From the NCBI GenBank assembly GCA_016783865.1, contig JADHVS010000090.1:1-16728 (forward strand): a stretch of 16,728 nt of DNA. Reading direction: 5' to 3'. The DNA is from Bacteroidales bacterium (lineage in GTDB: Bacteria; Bacteroidota; Bacteroidia; Bacteroidales; SM23-62). Of this stretch, positions 1 through 7,885 are shown piece after piece; position 1 is the first letter of the stretch, and each line of letters opens with the position of its first letter. A program made the position numbers and the translations under genes. The notes under the pieces are model-generated. The model worked only from the letters and a program-made list of their open reading frames with translations, was not told where the DNA came from and did not search any database.

Positions 1-132
1 GTGCCTGCAAGAAAACTAGATATTACGTCATTCCGAATTTATTTCGGAATCTATAACCATCTGAAAATGAGATTCTGAAATAAATTCAGAATGACGAGGC
101 TTTTCAGAAAACGAGAGTTTTCTTGCAGACAC
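1..132. repeat. Nested inverted repeat, dispersed-repeat (REP/MITE-like) element
   Basis: Two pairs of arms are nested. The outer arms are 1-17 and 116-132 (16 of 17 complementary; core CTGCAAGAAAACT). The inner arms are 26-52 and 70-96 (25 of 27 complementary), starting with CGTCATTC. Each inner arm is itself an imperfect palindrome, for example ATTCCGAA/TTCGGAAT at 31-50. Units beginning CGTCATTC-GAA are familiar to me as dispersed intergenic repeats in Bacteroidota and Chlorobi, but the family name is not certain. There is no coding potential. It could be a palindromic repeat with no transposase of its own, or act as a transcription terminator for whatever lies upstream. Confidence 0.8.
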
Positions 133-161
133 TAATTAACATCAAACTGAATAGCAGACAC

Positions 162-189
162 CTCGTAACTCGCAACCAGTAACCCGCAA
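162..189. repeat. Degenerate 7-bp tandem array, four units
   Basis: Four consecutive heptamers fit the consensus CYMGYAA (Y is C or T, M is A or C) at 162-168, 169-175, 176-182 and 183-189. The array ends 9 bases before the start codon at 199. Arrays of GTAACCC/GCAACTC-like heptads occur between genes in Bacteroidota genomes, from memory. Its function is unknown. The position directly in the leader of a surface-sugar gene makes a regulatory or copy-number effect possible, but nothing here proves it. Confidence 0.6.
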
Positions 190-198
190 CTTTTTAAT

Positions 199-1488
199 AT
201 GTACGAAGAGCTTAAAAATAAATCAACAAAACTTGCCGTAATAGGACTGGGTTACGTTGGTCTGCCAATTGCCCTGACCTTTGCAAGAAAACTTTCTGTC
301 GTCGGTTTTGACATACGGGAAGACAGAATACAAATGATGAAGAATGGGATTGATCCAAGCAATGAATTGCCTGCTGAAGCCTTTGAAGATTGTGATATCC
401 ATTTTACCTCTCAATTGACCGACCTGGAAGATGTTGGATTTTATATTGTTGCTGTTCCCACTCCCATCGACGAACATAAACTTCCTGATCTTGATCCCTT
501 GCTGAGTGCTACCGAATTCGTCGGACAAGTGCTGTCGGAAGGAGATTATGTGGTTTTTGAATCGACCGTTTATCCGGGATGTACCGAAGAGGATTGTATC
601 CCTTTGCTGGAAAAAATTTCGGGACTTAAATACATCGAGCAGTTTAAGGTTGGCTTCTCCCCTGAAAGAATTAATCCGGGAGATAAAAAACATACCCTTA
701 CAAAGATTACGAAAGTCACTTCTGGCTGTGATGAATCTTCCGCAGAAGAAATTGCAAAAACATACGAACTAATCATCGAAGCTGGCGTTCACAGGGCCAG
801 TTCCATAAAGGTTGCTGAAGCGGCTAAAATCATCGAAAACACACAGCGTGATATCAACATTGCCTTCATGAATGAATTATCGATGATCTTCAACTGTATG
901 GATATAAATACTTATGAGGTGATCGAAGCAGCTTCCACCAAATGGAATTTCCTTAATTTTTACCCGGGACTTGTTGGCGGGCACTGCATTGGAGTCGATC
1001 CGTATTACCTTTCATACAAGGCCAAACAATACGGTCATCATGCACAGATTATTAATGCGGGAAGGGCCATCAATGATAACATGGGCACCTATGTGGCCGA
1101 ACAAATTGTGAAGAAAATCTCTTCTCTTGACAAGGAATTGAATCATTCAAGGATACTTGTCCTGGGAATCACCTTTAAAGAAAACGTAAGTGATATCCGG
1201 AATTCAAAGGTGATGGACCTGATCAGGGAATTTCAGTCATTTCGTATCCGTGTTGATGTAATGGATCCCAGGGCATCTTCAGAAGAGGTCAAATTTAATT
1301 ATGGGATCGACCTGCACCAAAAACCTGAACCACCCTATGATGTTATCGTTGCTGCCGTAAACCATGATGAATTTCTTAAATTGGATGAAGATTATTTCAA
1401 ATCTATTGGGAATGGTGATACACTATTCGTAGATATTAAAGGTGTTTTCAAAAATAAAATAAAACAACTCTCCTATTGGAGCCTGTAA
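199..1488 (+). CDS. UDP-N-acetylhexosamine 6-dehydrogenase (TviB/WbpA/WbpO-like nucleotide sugar dehydrogenase)
   Basis: Oxidises C6 of a UDP-N-acetylhexosamine to the uronic acid in two NAD-dependent steps, supplying capsule or O-antigen synthesis in the cytoplasm. The 429-residue length is normal. An N-terminal Rossmann motif GLGYVGLP lies at about residues 16-23, followed by VPTPID near 86, the FESTVYPG loop, GFSPERINPGD near 152, and the catalytic-cysteine motif GGHCIGVDPYY with Cys263. The C-terminal domain has GITFKENVSDIRNSK, the UDP-binding region. The GFSPERINPGD form points to the UDP-GlcNAc/GalNAc branch rather than UDP-glucose dehydrogenase (Ugd); which epimer is used cannot be told. 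The stop codon directly abuts the galE start, so the two are surely co-transcribed. No Shine-Dalgarno sequence is visible. Confidence 0.92.
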   Translation: MYEELKNKSTKLAVIGLGYVGLPIALTFARKLSVVGFDIREDRIQMMKNGIDPSNELPAEAFEDCDIHFTSQLTDLEDVGFYIVAVPTPIDEHKLPDLDPLLSATEFVGQVLSEGDYVVFESTVYPGCTEEDCIPLLEKISGLKYIEQFKVGFSPERINPGDKKHTLTKITKVTSGCDESSAEEIAKTYELIIEAGVHRASSIKVAEAAKIIENTQRDINIAFMNELSMIFNCMDINTYEVIEAASTKWNFLNFYPGLVGGHCIGVDPYYLSYKAKQYGHHAQIINAGRAINDNMGTYVAEQIVKKISSLDKELNHSRILVLGITFKENVSDIRNSKVMDLIREFQSFRIRVDVMDPRASSEEVKFNYGIDLHQKPEPPYDVIVAAVNHDEFLKLDEDYFKSIGNGDTLFVDIKGVFKNKIKQLSYWSL

Positions 1489-2523
1489 ATGAAAAAACTT
1501 GTCTTAGTAACCGGCGGTACCGGATTCATTGGTTCTCATACAGTTGTAGAATTAGTTAAAGCGGATTATGATGTGGTGATCATTGATAATCTTTCAAATT
1601 CCAGGATAGGTGTTCTGGATGGAATAGAAAAGATTACAGGTAAGCGGCCGGCATTTGAACAGATGGACCTGTGCGACCTGGATCGTCTTACCGGTTTTTT
1701 CAAAAAATACACTCCCCTTGCTGCGATCATTCATTTTGCCGCCCTCAAGGCCGTTAACGAATCAGTACAAAAACCCCTCATGTATTATGAGAACAATATC
1801 GTATCGTTGCTGAATTTATTGAATTTGATGAATCGGTTCCAGGTAGAAAATTTTGTATTCTCATCATCATGTACCGTTTATGGAGAGCCCGATAAGCTAC
1901 CTGTGAATGAAGATTCACCAATCAAAAAAGCTAATTCACCTTACGGAAACACCAAGCAGATCTCAGAATCAATCATCGGAGATACAATTATGTCAGGTCA
2001 TCCGGTAAAAGCCATTTCCTTAAGATACTTTAATCCAATCGGAGCTCATCCCTCGGCGTTCATTGGTGAACTGCCCCTGGGAATCCCCAATAACCTTGTA
2101 CCATTTATTACTCAAACCGCTTATGGAATCCATTCCGAGCTTATGGTATTTGGAAATGATTACAATACTCCGGACGGATCATGTATCAGGGATTATATCG
2201 ATGTGGTCGACTTGTCCGCTGCTCATGTGGTGGCCATCGAAAGGTTGATACAGAAAAAGAACCGTAAGGATTATGAAATTTTCAATTTAGGTACGGGAAA
2301 GGGAGTTTCTGTTCTTGAAATGATCAGGGCATTCGAAGAATCAAATAACCTGAAAATTAAATATACAATTATTGATCGCAGGCCAGGGGATGTAGAAAAA
2401 GTCTGGGCCGATACTTCTCTTGCTAATTCAGAATTGGGATGGATGGCTGAGACTTCCCTGGAGGATACTTTGCGCTCAGCCTGGAAATGGGAGAATTATT
2501 TCAGGCAGGAACTGGATAATTAA
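1489..2523 (+). CDS. galE: UDP-glucose 4-epimerase
   Basis: Interconverts UDP-glucose and UDP-galactose, or the N-acetylated pair, with tightly bound NAD. It is an extended short-chain dehydrogenase of 344 residues. The NAD motif TGGTGFIGSH lies at residues 8-17, HFAALKAV at 82-89, and the active site comprises SSSCTVYG (Ser127), Tyr152 and Lys156 (YGNTK). RYFNPIGAHPS is the usual substrate region, and RPGDVEKVWAD near the C-terminus is typical of GalE. The ATG follows the stop of the upstream dehydrogenase with no spacer, which suggests translational coupling. Next to a UDP-HexNAc dehydrogenase it may work on UDP-GlcNAc/GalNAc, but substrate choice cannot be read from the sequence with confidence. 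Confidence 0.95.
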   Translation: MKKLVLVTGGTGFIGSHTVVELVKADYDVVIIDNLSNSRIGVLDGIEKITGKRPAFEQMDLCDLDRLTGFFKKYTPLAAIIHFAALKAVNESVQKPLMYYENNIVSLLNLLNLMNRFQVENFVFSSSCTVYGEPDKLPVNEDSPIKKANSPYGNTKQISESIIGDTIMSGHPVKAISLRYFNPIGAHPSAFIGELPLGIPNNLVPFITQTAYGIHSELMVFGNDYNTPDGSCIRDYIDVVDLSAAHVVAIERLIQKKNRKDYEIFNLGTGKGVSVLEMIRAFEESNNLKIKYTIIDRRPGDVEKVWADTSLANSELGWMAETSLEDTLRSAWKWENYFRQELDN

Positions 2524-2619
2524 CCCCCATCGTTCTGCAAACTGCAATTTGATTATGAAACGAACATGATCTTTATTAATCATAAAATCATAAAAAAGTA
2601 TGATTAAGAAAAAACATGT

Positions 2620-2646
2620 GAGAGCGAAGCGGTTGCATGCGTTCTC
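2620..2646. terminator. Possible stem-loop in the galE-rfbB gap
   Basis: GAGAGCG (2620-2626) pairs with CGTTCTC (2640-2646): seven pairs including one G-U, around a 13-base loop. An AT-rich tract rich in T follows. It lies 97 bases after the galE stop and 47 before the rfbB start, so it could end the upstream transcript or attenuate rfbB. The stem is short and lacks a clean T-run, so the assignment is tentative. The rest of the 170-bp gap is AT-rich with no clear -7 box that I can find. Confidence 0.3.
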
Positions 2647-2693
2647 AAAATTTTAATTAATTTATTTACAAATAATTACAAATTTTTAAACGC

Positions 2694-3749
2694 ATGAAAC
2701 GGACTATACTAATAACTGGTGGCGCAGGTTTTATAGGATCACATGTGGTCCGCTTGTTTGTCAGGAAATACCCTGATTACCAAATCATTAATCTTGATAA
2801 GCTCACCTATGCCGGGAACCTTGAAAACCTGTCGGATATTGAAAATGCCAGCAACTATTCTTTTGTTAAAGGAGACATTGTTGACATCGAATTTCTTCAC
2901 GAGTTATTTTCCACAAATAACCCGGATGCTGTCATCCATCTTGCGGCTGAATCTCATGTCGACAGGTCAATCATGGATCCCTCAGGATTTATTTCCACCA
3001 ATATTGCAGGAACAGTCAACCTGCTGGATGCTTGCAGAAAGATTTGGGATCCACCTTATGATCATAATCTGTTCTATCATGTATCAACCGATGAAGTATA
3101 TGGATCACTCGGGCAGGAAGGACTTTTCCTGGAAACCACACCATATGATCCAAGGAGTCCGTATTCAGCTTCCAAGGCCGGTTCGGACCATCTGGTCAGG
3201 GCCTGGTGGCATACCTACAAATTGCCGGTTGTCTTGTCAAACTGTTCCAACAATTACGGACCAAACCAATTCCCGGAAAAACTTATTCCACTGGCTATCA
3301 ATAATATAATAAACTCTAAACCGGTCCCTGTCTATGGTAAAGGTGAAAATGTCAGGGACTGGCTTTATGTTGAGGATCATGCCAGGGCCATAGATATGAC
3401 ATTTCACAAAGGGAAAATAGGCGAAACCTATAATGTTGGGGGAAACAACGAGTGGCGAAATATTGATTTGATCAAGTTGTTATGTGATGTCATGGATGCA
3501 GAACTGAGCAGGGATCCGGGGACATCTGCCAGGCTGATAACATTTGTGAAGGACAGGGCAGGACATGATCTGAGATATGCCATTGATGCAACCAAAATTA
3601 AACGGGACCTTGGCTGGGAACCTTCGGCGGACTTTAGCCAGGGATTGATTTTAACTGTAAAATGGTACCTGGATAATAAAAAATGGCTTGAGCGTGTTAT
3701 GTCAGGAGAGTACGAAAGTTACTATAAAAGCCAATACCTGAAGCGGTAA
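2694..3749 (+). CDS. rfbB: dTDP-glucose 4,6-dehydratase
   Basis: Second step of dTDP-L-rhamnose and related deoxysugar synthesis: dTDP-glucose to dTDP-4-keto-6-deoxyglucose. It has 351 residues, normal for RfbB/RmlB. The NAD motif TGGAGFIGSH is at residues 8-17; LAAESHVDRSI at 83-93; the STDEVYGSLG active site carries Thr132, Asp133 and Glu134; YSASK gives Tyr157 and Lys161. NCSNNYGPNQFPEKLIPL and GENVRDWLYVEDH are diagnostic of the family, and DRAGHDLRYAID near the C-terminus fits as well. rfbA, rfbC and rfbD are not in the window, so the remaining rhamnose genes must lie elsewhere. It ends 5 bases from the end of the convergent glmS gene. Confidence 0.95.
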   Translation: MKRTILITGGAGFIGSHVVRLFVRKYPDYQIINLDKLTYAGNLENLSDIENASNYSFVKGDIVDIEFLHELFSTNNPDAVIHLAAESHVDRSIMDPSGFISTNIAGTVNLLDACRKIWDPPYDHNLFYHVSTDEVYGSLGQEGLFLETTPYDPRSPYSASKAGSDHLVRAWWHTYKLPVVLSNCSNNYGPNQFPEKLIPLAINNIINSKPVPVYGKGENVRDWLYVEDHARAIDMTFHKGKIGETYNVGGNNEWRNIDLIKLLCDVMDAELSRDPGTSARLITFVKDRAGHDLRYAIDATKIKRDLGWEPSADFSQGLILTVKWYLDNKKWLERVMSGEYESYYKSQYLKR

Positions 3750-3751
3750 TC

Positions 3752-3771
3752 CGGTTATTCTACGGTAACCG
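3752..3771. terminator. Hairpin at the rfbB/glmS convergence point
   Basis: CGGTTA (3752-3757) and TAACCG (3766-3771) form a six-pair stem with an eight-base loop, covering the last codons and stop of glmS and the 5-bp gap after rfbB. A symmetric stem can act on both strands. There is no T-run on either side, so intrinsic termination is only a possibility. Confidence 0.3.
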
Positions 3772-5590
3772 ACTTGGCCAGGTTCCTGGGCTGATCGACA
3801 TTACAGCCGCGCATCACCGCAATATAATAAGAGAGAAGCTGTAAAGGAACGACGGCAAGCAGGCATGCCAGGGCCTCGTGGGCATGTGGAATTTCCAGCA
3901 CATGATCTGCCAGTTTTTTAATCTCCGTATCCCCTTCAGAAACGATAGCTATTACAATGCCGTGCCTCGCTTTCACTTCCTGGATGTTACTTACAATCTT
4001 ATCGTACGATTTATCCTTTACTCCAATGACTACAACCGGCATTTTTTCATCTATCAGTGCAATCGGGCCATGTTTCATCTCTGCTGCCGGATAACCTTCT
4101 GCATGAATATATGATATTTCTTTTAACTTCAGGGCTCCTTCAAGGGCTACCGGGAAGAAATATCCCCTTCCCAGGTAAAGGAAATTATTGGCCTCTTTAT
4201 ACAGGCTGGCGATATTCTTAAATTCCTCATTGAGCCCGAGGATCCGTTCAATTTTGCCGGGAATCATGTTAAGCTCCTTGATCAGTGACTTGAACTCCTC
4301 GTCAGATAGATGACCTCTTTTGTGACCAATCAATATGGCCATCATGGCCAGCGTGGTTAATTGACAAGTAAAGGCTTTTGTTGAAGCCACCCCGATCTCA
4401 GGACCCGCATGTGTATATACCCCTGCATCTGTTTCCCGGGGAATACTTGAACCTACCACATTACATATCCCCAATACAAGGGCTCCTGCCTCTTTAGCCA
4501 GTTGGATAGCGGCCAGTGTATCTGCCGTTTCTCCGCTCTGGCTTATGGCAATGACCACATCTTCCTTATTAATCAGGGGGTTACGGTACCTGAATTCGGA
4601 AGCATATTCAACCTCAACCGGGACACGAGCCAGGTCTTCCAGTAAATATTCGCCAACAAGGCCAGCATGCCATGAGGTCCCGCATCCTATGATAATGATT
4701 CTTTTCGCCTCAATAAGCCGGGGCAATACGTGATGTAATCCACCCAGATGAAGGTCGGAAAGATCAGCCGAGATCCTTCCCCGGAATGTATCCTGGATCG
4801 ACCTTGGTTGTTCAAAAATCTCCTTGAGCATAAAATGATCAAAACCATTCTTCTCTATCTCACCAATATCCAGGTCGAGATGCTGAACCTTGGGGGCAAG
4901 TGTAACATTGTCGATGGTTTTGAGTATCAGTTCATCTCTTTTAACAATGGCTACATCATCGTTATTCAGGTAGATTACGCTCTTGGTGTATTCAACAATA
5001 GGAGTTGCATCCGATGCCAGAAAATACTCATGGTCTCCAATACCAATAACAAGGGGACTGCCTTTTCTGGCGGCAATGATTTTATCCTTTTCATCGCGAC
5101 ACAGGATAAGAATACCGTAGGCTCCGACCACTTTTGTTAAGGCCAGCCGTACAGCAATTTCAGCGGTTATTTTTCCTTTCAGGTAAATGTATTCGATCAG
5201 GTTTGCCAGTACCTCAGTATCTGTTTCACTGCTGAATTGATAACCCCTGTCCTCCAGCCTGCTTTTCAGTACGGAATAGTTTTCAATGATCCCGTTGTGA
5301 ATAATCACAAAATGTCCGTTCATGGAGGTATGGGGGTGGGCATTGGTATCGTTAGGCTCACCATGTGTAGCCCAACGGGTATGGCCTATTCCAATTGTTC
5401 CTGAAGTGTCTTTATCCGACACAAAATCCTCGAGATCCGAAACTTTCCCCTTTTTTTTGTAGACAATAATATCGTCGCTTAACAAGGATATACCGGCAGA
5501 ATCATATCCCCTGTATTCCAGCCTTTTTAAACCATTTATCAGGATGGGGAAAACATTTTTATCTCCTATATATCCAATTATTCCACACAT
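3755..5590 (-). CDS. glmS: Glutamine-fructose-6-phosphate aminotransferase (glucosamine-6-phosphate synthase)
   Basis: Makes glucosamine-6-phosphate from fructose-6-phosphate and glutamine, the entry step to UDP-GlcNAc for peptidoglycan and lipopolysaccharide. The start at 5590 is fixed by MCGIIGY: Cys2 becomes the N-terminal nucleophile after Met removal, so a seven-codon TTG extension to 5611 would disable it. It has 611 residues. The glutaminase domain shows GHTRWATHG and HNGIIENY; two SIS domains follow with GCGTSWHAG, ISQSGETADT and EGYPAAEMKHGP; the C-terminal QPRNLAKSVTVE is characteristic. The ATG lies one base after the stop of the DUF4270 gene, so it is the last gene of a three-gene operon. 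No glmS ribozyme is visible upstream; that region is coding. Confidence 0.97.
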   Translation of the reverse strand: MCGIIGYIGDKNVFPILINGLKRLEYRGYDSAGISLLSDDIIVYKKKGKVSDLEDFVSDKDTSGTIGIGHTRWATHGEPNDTNAHPHTSMNGHFVIIHNGIIENYSVLKSRLEDRGYQFSSETDTEVLANLIEYIYLKGKITAEIAVRLALTKVVGAYGILILCRDEKDKIIAARKGSPLVIGIGDHEYFLASDATPIVEYTKSVIYLNNDDVAIVKRDELILKTIDNVTLAPKVQHLDLDIGEIEKNGFDHFMLKEIFEQPRSIQDTFRGRISADLSDLHLGGLHHVLPRLIEAKRIIIIGCGTSWHAGLVGEYLLEDLARVPVEVEYASEFRYRNPLINKEDVVIAISQSGETADTLAAIQLAKEAGALVLGICNVVGSSIPRETDAGVYTHAGPEIGVASTKAFTCQLTTLAMMAILIGHKRGHLSDEEFKSLIKELNMIPGKIERILGLNEEFKNIASLYKEANNFLYLGRGYFFPVALEGALKLKEISYIHAEGYPAAEMKHGPIALIDEKMPVVVIGVKDKSYDKIVSNIQEVKARHGIVIAIVSEGDTEIKKLADHVLEIPHAHEALACLLAVVPLQLLSYYIAVMRGCNVDQPRNLAKSVTVE

Positions 5591-5591
5591 C

Positions 5592-6896
5592 TTACATGAC
5601 AGTGTAAACAATTTCCAATTTCAGCCTGTCTGAATGGTTTGAGTTGCCTCCGTAAAAGATGAGCTGTTTATAGGTTTCGGCGTTAGAACCTGGCAGCAGG
5701 ATCAGATCCAGGTTATCAATATCACCATTCAGGAATGCCTGAATATGAACCTTGAGATTGAAACGGTATGAATTGGTCCCGGCATCATAATAACCTCCGA
5801 AAGTGCTTTGATTGAGCATATAATCATACAGAAAACGGTTCACACCATCTTCTCCGTACCTTAGCAGATCTAATGAAGCAGGATGATCCTTTACTTTTAT
5901 CTCGTAACTGAGAGTATCAACCGGGGTTATTATTAACTGTGCATGATTTATAGCAACGGGCATTGAGTCGAGCCATACTGAAAGCTCCGGGAACCGGATG
6001 ATGGCATTCACTCCACCGGGAGATCCTACAAATACGAGGCTATCCGGGTCATCTCCATTGTTCAGGTATTCCTCAACCGTGGATTCGGTAAAATCATGGT
6101 CAAAGAGGTTGAAATGTTTCGACAGTGATCCAATTTCGAGGAAATAACTCAGGGAATCATCCACCTTATTATGATAATATATGATGAATGAGGCCGGGTA
6201 ATTTGTAAAATTCATATTCACCATTGCCCCGTTCCCGGATAACCGTTCCGGAACGATATAAAAACCACGTATATATGCCTGCAGGTTATCATTATTTTTA
6301 TATACCGTGTCAGGGGCGCTAAAAAATTTATCTATGATATTCTGCTCATCAATAAAGATTTTAATGATGGAATCGTTCATATCCAATTCGCCTGTCCCCA
6401 GCATCACCGGATTATACTTACCATCCATTTCAGTATTGGAGTAGATGTTGGTATCCGTCCTTATTTCCTCTTCAAATTCATAAAGCCTGTATTCCACAGA
6501 TGGCAGAGGATCTCCAACGTAGTCTGAAAAGTTAAGACGTAAAACAACAGAATCATATTCCGGGTCATCCCCAAAGCTGAATGACGCATATTCGATCAGA
6601 TTAATTTCGGTTATCAGGCTGGCAGAAAGTTCTCCAAACGCAGGATGAGTGTTTTGTCCCAGCAAAAAAGTCGCCTTTTTATTGGACACTATTGAATCTG
6701 TTTTCCTTGTGAAAGCATGAATAACCTCCGAGGAATTGTAATAGGCCTGCAGACTGTCGGGTAAAAGGTCCCTGCCTAATATTTCTGGTTTATCCTCACA
6801 TCCTTCCGGAAGTGTGATCAAAATTGTGAGAGTAAATAAAATAAAAGGAAAGCTGCTAAGGCGTATGCCGGATTTAAAGAATCTCTCAGTTCTCAT
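5592..6896 (-). CDS. DUF4270-type lipoprotein
   Basis: About 434 residues from the ATG at 6896, with a basic start (MRTERFFKSGIR), a hydrophobic segment (FPFILFTLTILIT) and then LPEGCED, a loose lipobox with Cys at about residue 33. After the Cys comes EILGRDLLPDSL, resembling the E-x-G-x-DLLP opening I associate with the Bacteroidota DUF4270 family. The remainder looks beta-rich and secreted, with no catalytic motif that I recognise. The start is uncertain: an ATG pair at 6921/6918 would add up to nine residues and lengthen the overlap with the upstream gene, which is 11 bases from 6896. Its position between a GT5-domain protein and glmS suggests an envelope role, which is inference only. 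Confidence 0.75.
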   Translation of the reverse strand: MRTERFFKSGIRLSSFPFILFTLTILITLPEGCEDKPEILGRDLLPDSLQAYYNSSEVIHAFTRKTDSIVSNKKATFLLGQNTHPAFGELSASLITEINLIEYASFSFGDDPEYDSVVLRLNFSDYVGDPLPSVEYRLYEFEEEIRTDTNIYSNTEMDGKYNPVMLGTGELDMNDSIIKIFIDEQNIIDKFFSAPDTVYKNNDNLQAYIRGFYIVPERLSGNGAMVNMNFTNYPASFIIYYHNKVDDSLSYFLEIGSLSKHFNLFDHDFTESTVEEYLNNGDDPDSLVFVGSPGGVNAIIRFPELSVWLDSMPVAINHAQLIITPVDTLSYEIKVKDHPASLDLLRYGEDGVNRFLYDYMLNQSTFGGYYDAGTNSYRFNLKVHIQAFLNGDIDNLDLILLPGSNAETYKQLIFYGGNSNHSDRLKLEIVYTVM

Positions 6897-7725
6897 CAAT
6901 AGGTTTCGTAAGTAATTCATCATAAAACTCAGAGTAGGCTTCGATATAATCTTCTTCAGACTTATACTCTAAAACGGGCTTATTTATTGTTTTAATATAG
7001 TCAACTATTTTTTTATTAATGTCCTTGCTTCCAAGTATAGTTGCATCAGACATTTGCAGGGCAATTTTAGTCAGGTTCTCAAATGTAGGTTTCTCAAGAA
7101 TACTTACATCCTCTTTTTCGATCCCTTCCATCATCAGTTTATCCTTGAACCTGGCTTCGAGTGGCTGATCGAACTCATCATTATAGACAGAATAGATGAT
7201 TCTGGAACGATTATACAAGGGATCATCCTGATAGGCTTTCCTCAGATATAACGGAACCAATGATGTGATCCAGCCGTGACAGTGAACAATATCCGGCGAC
7301 CACCTAAGCTTCCTTACTGTTTCCAGCACTCCCCTGGCAAAGAAAATGACCCTCTCATCATTATCCTGAAAATATTCACCCTTGCTGTTCTTGAGCACAT
7401 GTTTCCGATGGAAGTAATCTTCATTGTCGATAAAGTATACCTGCATTCTGGCCGACTGGATTGAAGCTACCTTAATGATCAGGGGATGGTCAGTGTCATC
7501 GATGATAAGGTTCATTCCTGAAAGCCTGATTACTTCATGTAACTGGTTACGCCTCTCGTTTATACAGCCAAATTTGGGCATAAATGTCCTGATTTCCCTT
7601 CCCTTTTCCTGTATACCCTGAGGCAGGTAACGTCCGATTTTTGACATTTCAGATTCCGGAAGGTAGGGTGTGATCTCTTGAGAAACGAAAAGGACTTTGG
7701 CGTGCTCCACTTTGGGGTGCTTCAT
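6886..7725 (-). CDS. Glycogen/starch synthase-like protein, GT5 N-terminal domain only
   Basis: About 279 residues from the ATG at 7725; a TTG seven codons earlier at 7746 is less likely. KVLFVSQEITPYLPESEMS at the N-terminus aligns with the start of GT5 glycogen synthases, and DIVHCHGWITSLVPLYLRK matches their DVVHxHDWH region. The usual ADP-glucose-binding KxGGL near the N-terminus is replaced by SEMSK, and the whole C-terminal GT-B half is absent. It therefore probably is not an ordinary glycogen synthase; a regulatory or binding role, or a partner protein, is possible. I recall short proteins like this next to panC in other Bacteroidota, so it is a family trait rather than a fresh truncation. 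It heads the operon with the DUF4270 gene and glmS. Confidence 0.75.
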   Translation of the reverse strand: MKHPKVEHAKVLFVSQEITPYLPESEMSKIGRYLPQGIQEKGREIRTFMPKFGCINERRNQLHEVIRLSGMNLIIDDTDHPLIIKVASIQSARMQVYFIDNEDYFHRKHVLKNSKGEYFQDNDERVIFFARGVLETVRKLRWSPDIVHCHGWITSLVPLYLRKAYQDDPLYNRSRIIYSVYNDEFDQPLEARFKDKLMMEGIEKEDVSILEKPTFENLTKIALQMSDATILGSKDINKKIVDYIKTINKPVLEYKSEEDYIEAYSEFYDELLTKPIDEN

Positions 7726-7743
7726 AACTTTCAAAAATCGATG

Positions 7744-7751
7744 CAAAATTA
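7744..7751 (-). promoter_or_regulatory. Bacteroidota -7 box for the GT5-DUF4270-glmS operon
   Basis: On the minus strand this reads TAATTTTG, fitting TAnnTTTG, and sits 18 bases before the ATG at 7725. No good -33 TTTG is seen at the expected distance, so support is partial. It also argues for the 7725 start, since the box overlaps the alternative TTG at 7746. Confidence 0.45.
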
Positions 7752-7861
7752 CATAAAATTATTCACATAACTACTTTTTTCACATGTTATTAACAGGTTA
7801 GGAGGCCCTACCTACCCTCTCAAAAATGACAATTTGAGTGCTTTTTGGTCTAAAGCTTTTT

Positions 7862-7869
7862 TATCTTTG
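7862..7869 (+). promoter_or_regulatory. Bacteroidota -7 box for panC
   Basis: TATCTTTG fits TAnnTTTG exactly and lies 16 bases before the ATG at 7886. TTTG occurs upstream at 7844-7847 and 7833-7836, but the gaps (14 and 25 bases) are off the usual range. It lies downstream of a GTG at 7838 and so speaks against that start. Confidence 0.5.
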
Positions 7870-7885
7870 CCCAGAAATCCAAACC

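Noticed and set aside
223..693. Antisense open frame within the dehydrogenase gene
   Set aside because: It is a shadow frame of a well-supported gene, with no motif and no start signal.
5591..5611. Seven-codon TTG extension of glmS
   Set aside because: It would put residues ahead of the nucleophilic Cys2, which must become N-terminal, and it overlaps the DUF4270 stop.
7799..7804. AGGAGG-like string before panC
   Set aside because: It is more than 80 bases from the start codon, and Bacteroidota rarely depend on Shine-Dalgarno pairing.
7838..7885. GTG start for panC
   Set aside because: It adds 16 residues with no family match and lies upstream of the TATCTTTG box.
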